10,028 nt of DNA from Paracoccaceae bacterium (lineage in GTDB: Bacteria; Pseudomonadota; Alphaproteobacteria; Rhodobacterales; Rhodobacteraceae), in assembly GCA_011523445.1 (NCBI GenBank), contig WTGT01000344.1, forward strand, positions 1 to 10,028. The letters run 5' to 3'. The translations under genes and the position numbers were made by a program. The first letter of the stretch is position 1, and every line of letters starts with the position of its first letter. The notes under the pieces are model-generated. The model ran no database searches, was not told the DNA's origin, and saw only the letters and a program-made list of their open reading frames with translations. Below, piece by piece: positions 5,620 to 10,028 of the stretch.

Positions 5620-6717
5620 GTGGGTTTCAGAACTGGAATTATTGGCTTGCCGAATGTGGGCAAATCAACCCTTTTCAATGCCCTGACCCATACGGCCTCT
5701 GCCCAAAACGAGAATTACCCCTTTTGTACCATTGAAGCCAATCTGGGAGAAGTTCCGGTCAACGATTCCAGATTGGCAGAAATAGCCAGTTTTGAAAAAT
5801 CCAAACAGATAATCCAGGCCAAGACAACCTTTGTCGATATAGCTGGGCTGGTCAAGGGTGCTTCCAAGGGGGAAGGGCTGGGAAACAAGTTTTTAGGCAA
5901 CATAAGGGAAGTTGATGCACTGGCCCATGTGGTTCGTTGTTTCGATGACAACAATATTGTCCATGTTGATGGTCAGATTGATCCCTTGAGGGATATCGAA
6001 ACCATCGAAACGGAACTGATGCTGGCCGATCTGGAATCCATAGAAAGACAACGGGCAAGGTTAGTAAGAAAAATCAGGGGTGGGGACAAGGAATCAATGA
6101 AAATTGATGGATTGTTGGAGCTAGCCCAGGAAAAACTTGAACAAGGTATCCATGCTAGGCCAACGGGTCTCGATGAGGAAGATACGAAAGTATGGTACAG
6201 GCTTAAATTGCTTACATCCAAACCATTTCTCTATGTTTGCAATGTTGACGAGAATTCCCTCCGGGAGGGCAACAATTACTCTGCTCAGGTTGAAGAATAT
6301 GCCCGCAAGAATGACGCAAGTACTGTTCTGGTTTCGGCCCAGATTGAAGAAGAAATCAGCCAACTGAACGCTGAAGAAGAGCAGGAATACCTGACCGAAA
6401 TGGGACTTGACAACTCAGGACTTGACCGCCTGATACAGAAGGGATACTCCCTCTTGGGACTGATTACCTATTTTACGACAGGTCCCAAGGAAACCCGTGC
6501 ATGGACCATACCAAAAGGGACCAACGCAGCAGACGCTGCTGCCGTAATACACGAAGATTTTCGACGGGGTTTCATCCGGGCAGAAACTATCTCATTCGAG
6601 AAATTCATCTCCTGTGGTGGTTATCAACAGGCTCGCAATTCGGGCAAAATCAGAACTGAGGGAAAAGCCTACGAGGTCAAGGATGGGGACATCCTTCACT
6701 TTCTTTTCAATGTTTAA
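5620..6717 (+). CDS. ychF: Ribosome-associated P-loop ATPase YchF/OLA1 family
   Basis: Obg-related protein that prefers ATP over GTP, binds ribosomes and is linked to stress responses and translation quality control. At 365 residues it has the normal family length. The P-loop GLPNVGKST is at 9-17, the long G3 segment DIAGLVKGASKGEGLGN at 73-89, and the G4 position reads NVDE at 208-211 instead of NKxD, the change that marks ATP preference in this family. A coiled-coil-like helical insert (about 120-190) follows the G3 region. The C-terminal TGS domain runs from about 281, with TTGPKETRAWTIPKGTNA and ending in GDILHFLFNV. The start is GTG, because GFRTGIIGLPNVGKS lines up with the family N-terminus. 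It is transcribed alone, diverging from the VOC-trpA group and converging on ileS. Confidence 0.97.
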   Translation: MGFRTGIIGLPNVGKSTLFNALTHTASAQNENYPFCTIEANLGEVPVNDSRLAEIASFEKSKQIIQAKTTFVDIAGLVKGASKGEGLGNKFLGNIREVDALAHVVRCFDDNNIVHVDGQIDPLRDIETIETELMLADLESIERQRARLVRKIRGGDKESMKIDGLLELAQEKLEQGIHARPTGLDEEDTKVWYRLKLLTSKPFLYVCNVDENSLREGNNYSAQVEEYARKNDASTVLVSAQIEEEISQLNAEEEQEYLTEMGLDNSGLDRLIQKGYSLLGLITYFTTGPKETRAWTIPKGTNAADAAAVIHEDFRRGFIRAETISFEKFISCGGYQQARNSGKIRTEGKAYEVKDGDILHFLFNV

Positions 6718-6724
6718 GCCAAAG

Positions 6725-6783
6725 CAATACCTTCGGCTCGTCAATCACCCCCAAACCTTGGTTCAGGGTATTGATAGATTGAC
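6725..6783. repeat. Two interlocking inverted repeats in the ychF-ileS convergent gap
   Basis: CAATACCTT at 6725-6733 can pair with AGGGTATTG at 6765-6773 (nine pairs, one G-T). GTCAATC at 6740-6746 can pair with GATTGAC at 6777-6783 (seven perfect pairs). The arms cross, so the two stems either exclude each other or form a pseudoknot-like fold. No T-run follows, so it is not a textbook terminator. The rest of the 103-base gap has only a four-pair AGGC/GCCT hairpin at 6811-6822 overlapping the ileS stop. Confidence 0.4.
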
Positions 6784-6820
6784 CGTCAGTTATAGCTGTT
6801 CCGATTGTAAAGGCATACGC

Positions 6821-9766
6821 CTAATCTGAAGTCTCAAGCAGAGTCAGAACCTCATCACATCTTCCACAAACCCCTTGATGAAAGAATGATCCAACCCCCG
6901 GCAGTATTTTCCAACACCGCTGGCATTTGTCCCCTTTCGCAAGGTTGAATTCCACCCTGAAACCATTGCTATCATCTGTCTCTGATTTATTCACCTCTGG
7001 AGATGCCTTGACAACATCAATTTGGGAGGTGATACAAATATCATCCAAGGGTACGGACGTCAGCAAATTGTAAAGCTCTTCATCTTCAACAAGGATTCTG
7101 GGATGAACTTCCAGACTCGAACCGATAACCTTGGCTACACGCTGATTTTCGATTTCTGCATTGACAACCCTTCGAACCTTCCGTATTTTATCCCACTTTT
7201 TGGCAAGATCGTCATTTCGCCAACCAAGTTCGACCTGTGGAAAATCATGCAAATGAACTGAATCTGAAGATGAAGGATTGCGTGATTGCCATATTTCCTC
7301 CATGGTAAAAGGCAGTATGGGTGCCAGCCAGGTTGTCAGAAAATTGAACAATATGTCCAGAACCATCAGAGTCGCCTTATATTCTTGGCTCTCGGGATAT
7401 CCACAATAAAGGGAATCCTTTCTGATATCAAAATAGAACCTTGACAAATCAGAATTCAGGAAATTGAAGATTTCAGAATATACACCCCGGAAATCATACT
7501 CGGCATAGCCGTTTCTGACCGTTTCATCCAATTCGGAAATCCGATGCAAGACCCACCGCTCTAGATCAGGCATGGTTGTCCAGTCAATTTCCTCGACCTC
7601 ACTGGTGTCATGTAAATTCCCAAGAATGTACCTGAATGCATTTCTTAATCGTCGGTAACTGTCAATAACAGTTTGAAGGATATTGGGACCTATCCTCAGA
7701 TCAGAAGTGTAATCAGACTGGGCCACCCAAAGGCGAAGTATATCCGCACCATGTTTCTTGACCAAATCTTCGGGAGATACGGTATTGCCCAATGATTTGG
7801 ACATTTTCTTGCCCTTTTCATCAAGCGTGAATCCGTGAGTCAACACCCCTCTATAAGGTGCTCTTCCGTTGGTTCCACAGGATTGCAATAGGGAAGATTG
7901 AAACCAGCCACGGTGTTGATCGGTTCCTTCAAGATACAAATCAGCCATGCCATCGTGACTTCCATCATCACGGTCCCTCAAAACGAAAGCATGAGTCGAC
8001 CCGGAATCAAACCATACGTCCAGAATGTCCGTTACCTGTTCGTAATCTTCTGACTTGTAGAGACCTTCAAGTATCTTTTCCTTTGTATTTTCCTCATACC
8101 ATGTATCGGCTCCACTTTCTTTGATCATGGCCGAAATCCGGTCATTGACTCTTTGGTCCTTGAGTAAAAAGTCCTTGGCTCCCGTACTTGTTCCCTTCTT
8201 GATGAAACAGGTAAGGGGAACACCCCAGGCTCTTTGTCTTGAGAGGACCCAGTCTGGACGTTTTTCGAGCATTGAATTAATTCGGTTCTGGCCAGATTGA
8301 GGTGTCCAGTTTACCCTGTGATTGATTGCATTCAGGGCTCTTTCCCTGATTGTCTTGCCTTCCTCTGATTGGTTATCATCTATATCCTTGTCAATTGCAA
8401 CAAACCACTGGGGTGTATTCCGGTAAATCAGTGGGGCCTTGGAACGCCAGCTGTGAGGATAGGAATGGACCAGTTTTCGTCTGGCCACCAGTTTTCCCTT
8501 GGTGATCAGGTTGGCTATGATGATATTATTGGCAGCACCTTCCTTGCCGTTGGAATTGAAAATATCCAATCCTCCAAAAATGGGGAGGGAGGACCTAAAC
8601 CTGCCATCCTCATTGACATTGTGCGTCATGTGAAGGTTGTGCTTTCTGGCAATCATGAAGTCATCGTCCCCATGTGAAGGTGCCGTATGCACGAAACCTG
8701 TCCCGGCTTCGTCAGTAACGTGATCACCAGGCAACAGCGGTACAGGGTAATCCCATCTGTTAACATCAGGTTCCTGCTCCGATACCATACCCCTGAATGG
8801 ATGCTCGCATACCAATTGACCCAACTCTTCGGAAGAAACAGTTTTTATCTTTCGGTAGGCGGTAATTCTCGAAACCTTGGCCGTTTCTTCCATTAGGTTA
8901 TCGGCCAAAAGAAAATATTCGCCCTCGCGAAACCAGTTGTCTTCAGGTGCTTCTGTCACCTCGAAGAGTGAATAGGTTATAGTCGGGTTAAAGCAGATTG
9001 CCTTGTTGGAAGGAAGTGTCCAAGCAGTTGTTGTCCAGATGATTACAGATGTTTCTTCAGGTATGCCAGCCTTGGCCAAACCCTTGGAAAGTGTCGTGTC
9101 AACAGGAAACTTGACCCATATCGATTGGCTGGTATGATCCTCATACTCCACTTCAGCCTCGGCCAAAGCGGTTTTCTCCACTGTTGACCATAAAACAGGT
9201 TTTGAACCTTGATATAGAGTTCCATTCATGAGAAACTTCATGAATTCCTCGGCAATGACCGCTTCAGCATGGTAATCCATGGTCAAATACGGATCATTCC
9301 ATTTTCCGATCACACCAAGCCGGCAAAACTCCAATCTTTGAATGTTTATCCAGTTTTTGGCAAAATCCCGACACTCCCTTCTCAGGTCCAAAATCGAGAC
9401 ATCCTCTTTATAAAGACCACGTTCCCGGTAATTCTCCTCTACTTTCCATTCAATTGGCAGCCCATGGCAATCCCAACCCGGGACATATCTTGAATCCTTA
9501 CCCATTTGTTGTTGCGACCGCACAACAAAATCTTTCAAGACCTTGTTCAACGCATGACCAATATGGAGATGGCCATTGGCGTAAGGAGGACCATCATGAA
9601 GAATGAAGGTTTCCCTGCCCTGCTTTTCACGCAATCGATCATAAATTCCAATCTCATCCCAACCCGATAATATGCCGGGTTCCTTTTGGGGCAGCCCTGC
9701 CCGCATAGGGAATGTGGTTTTCGGTAATCGAAGGGAAGATTTATAATCTACGGTTTGGGTACTCAT
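6821..9766 (-). CDS. ileS: Isoleucyl-tRNA synthetase
   Basis: Class I synthetase that activates isoleucine with ATP and loads it onto tRNA-Ile, and hydrolyses mischarged valine. At 981 residues it is complete and slightly longer than the E. coli protein (about 938). HLHIGH at 66-71 carries the HIGH motif, with GWDCHGLP just after. The editing (CP1) domain shows TTTAWTLPSN and HTAPSHGDDDF, including the conserved Asp region. WFDSGSTHAFVL precedes the KMSKS loop at 654-658. The helical anticodon-binding domain follows, with RYILGNL. The C-terminus holds a zinc-binding Cys4 site: Cys948, 951, 967 and 970, as in bacterial type IleRS. The ATG at 9766 is a sensible start; the ribosome site is weak (TAGGT about nine bases upstream) and lies in a small CCTA/TAGG hairpin. 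It is transcribed toward ychF. Confidence 0.98.
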   Translation of the reverse strand: MSTQTVDYKSSLRLPKTTFPMRAGLPQKEPGILSGWDEIGIYDRLREKQGRETFILHDGPPYANGHLHIGHALNKVLKDFVVRSQQQMGKDSRYVPGWDCHGLPIEWKVEENYRERGLYKEDVSILDLRRECRDFAKNWINIQRLEFCRLGVIGKWNDPYLTMDYHAEAVIAEEFMKFLMNGTLYQGSKPVLWSTVEKTALAEAEVEYEDHTSQSIWVKFPVDTTLSKGLAKAGIPEETSVIIWTTTAWTLPSNKAICFNPTITYSLFEVTEAPEDNWFREGEYFLLADNLMEETAKVSRITAYRKIKTVSSEELGQLVCEHPFRGMVSEQEPDVNRWDYPVPLLPGDHVTDEAGTGFVHTAPSHGDDDFMIARKHNLHMTHNVNEDGRFRSSLPIFGGLDIFNSNGKEGAANNIIIANLITKGKLVARRKLVHSYPHSWRSKAPLIYRNTPQWFVAIDKDIDDNQSEEGKTIRERALNAINHRVNWTPQSGQNRINSMLEKRPDWVLSRQRAWGVPLTCFIKKGTSTGAKDFLLKDQRVNDRISAMIKESGADTWYEENTKEKILEGLYKSEDYEQVTDILDVWFDSGSTHAFVLRDRDDGSHDGMADLYLEGTDQHRGWFQSSLLQSCGTNGRAPYRGVLTHGFTLDEKGKKMSKSLGNTVSPEDLVKKHGADILRLWVAQSDYTSDLRIGPNILQTVIDSYRRLRNAFRYILGNLHDTSEVEEIDWTTMPDLERWVLHRISELDETVRNGYAEYDFRGVYSEIFNFLNSDLSRFYFDIRKDSLYCGYPESQEYKATLMVLDILFNFLTTWLAPILPFTMEEIWQSRNPSSSDSVHLHDFPQVELGWRNDDLAKKWDKIRKVRRVVNAEIENQRVAKVIGSSLEVHPRILVEDEELYNLLTSVPLDDICITSQIDVVKASPEVNKSETDDSNGFRVEFNLAKGDKCQRCWKILPGVGSFFHQGVCGRCDEVLTLLETSD

Positions 9767-10028
9767 TAGTTTTTACCTACGCTTAGGGAAAATGTATCTT
9801 AAATGCCTTTAGGTATCTGGTTAAATCATGGATTCAGATGAGTGTTGACTGCTTAATACGAAAATGACGATTTATGTTCGGTAAGGATAGTGAAGACAAA
9901 AAAGGAAACCTATACTAAATGGGATTACATAATAATTTTCAACCACGAAGAGATTATCGTATGGACTTTACGGGTTATTGTAAAACATTTCGAAGGTATT
10001 TTAGGAAGACACATGCCTAGATATGCAT
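9767..10028. other. Gene-free stretch upstream of ileS
   Basis: AT-rich 262 bases reaching the window edge. I see no tRNA, no recognisable protein and no repeat array. It presumably holds the ileS promoter and leader. The best small open frame is a 33-codon plus-strand ORF at 9919-10020, which I do not accept as a gene. No T-box-like specifier leader was recognised. Confidence 0.5.
9871..9899 (-). promoter_or_regulatory. Possible promoter for ileS
   Basis: On the minus strand TTGTCT (9899-9894) and CATAAA (9876-9871) are 17 bases apart, each matching four of six consensus positions. Transcription would start near 9865, giving a leader of about 100 bases. Similar weak matches occur elsewhere in this AT-rich stretch, so this is only a candidate. 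Confidence 0.25.

Noticed and set aside
8369..8677. A 102-codon plus-strand ORF opposite ileS
   Set aside because: It lies wholly inside the ileS coding region on the other strand and has no family signature.
9767..9900. T-box-like leader for ileS
   Set aside because: No T-box consensus, specifier loop or terminator/antiterminator pair was seen; T-boxes are also rare outside Gram-positive bacteria.
9874..9918. A 14-codon ORF just upstream, possible leader peptide
   Set aside because: It is on the plus strand, opposite to ileS, has no run of Ile or other regulatory codons, and no gene follows it in the window.
9919..10020. A 33-codon plus-strand ORF with AAAGGA upstream, encoding a basic peptide
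   Set aside because: Too short, no recognisable family, spacing from the purine run is long (about 11 bases), and such ORFs are expected by chance in AT-rich DNA.
1..10028. CRISPR array, transposon ends, prophage or attachment sites
   Set aside because: No regularly spaced repeats, no transposase or integrase frame, no terminal inverted repeats and no tRNA gene were seen.

Overview
The window looks like ordinary chromosomal housekeeping DNA from an alphaproteobacterium of moderate to low GC (roughly mid-40s percent by eye). No mobile element, CRISPR array, tRNA or rRNA was seen. The assignment is an inference from protein style: the lactate dehydrogenase, the TrpA N-terminus, the DUF2237 protein and the C-terminally extended peptidyl-tRNA hydrolase all read like the versions I associate with Alphaproteobacteria, perhaps Rhodobacterales-like. 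It was not checked by any search.

Layout, left to right. The 3' three-quarters of trpB (+) enters from the left edge. It meets, stop to stop, a minus-strand run: DUF2237 protein, pth, rplY, lldD, trpA and a VOC/PhnB-like protein, whose transcription order is VOC-trpA-lldD-rplY-pth-DUF2237. After a short divergent region comes ychF (+), which converges on ileS (-), a full-length isoleucyl-tRNA synthetase. The last 262 bases lie upstream of ileS and hold no convincing gene.

How the genes work together. Translation dominates: Pth recycles stalled peptidyl-tRNA, L25 binds 5S rRNA, YchF is a ribosome-associated ATPase and IleRS charges tRNA-Ile. Tryptophan synthesis is represented by both synthase subunits, but trpA and trpB are on opposite strands with four genes between them, so their balance cannot come from one shared transcript. 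LldD feeds lactate-derived electrons to the respiratory chain. The DUF2237 and VOC proteins have no assigned role.

Four of the eight complete genes (pth, lldD, trpA, ychF) start with GTG. All complete reading frames look intact. The signals worth a second look are mostly in the short gaps: a hairpin leader before rplY, an inverted repeat around the putative ychF start site, interlocking inverted repeats between ychF and ileS, and a Ser-to-Cys change at the cofactor-binding site of TrpB. I found no evidence of a new multi-gene system.
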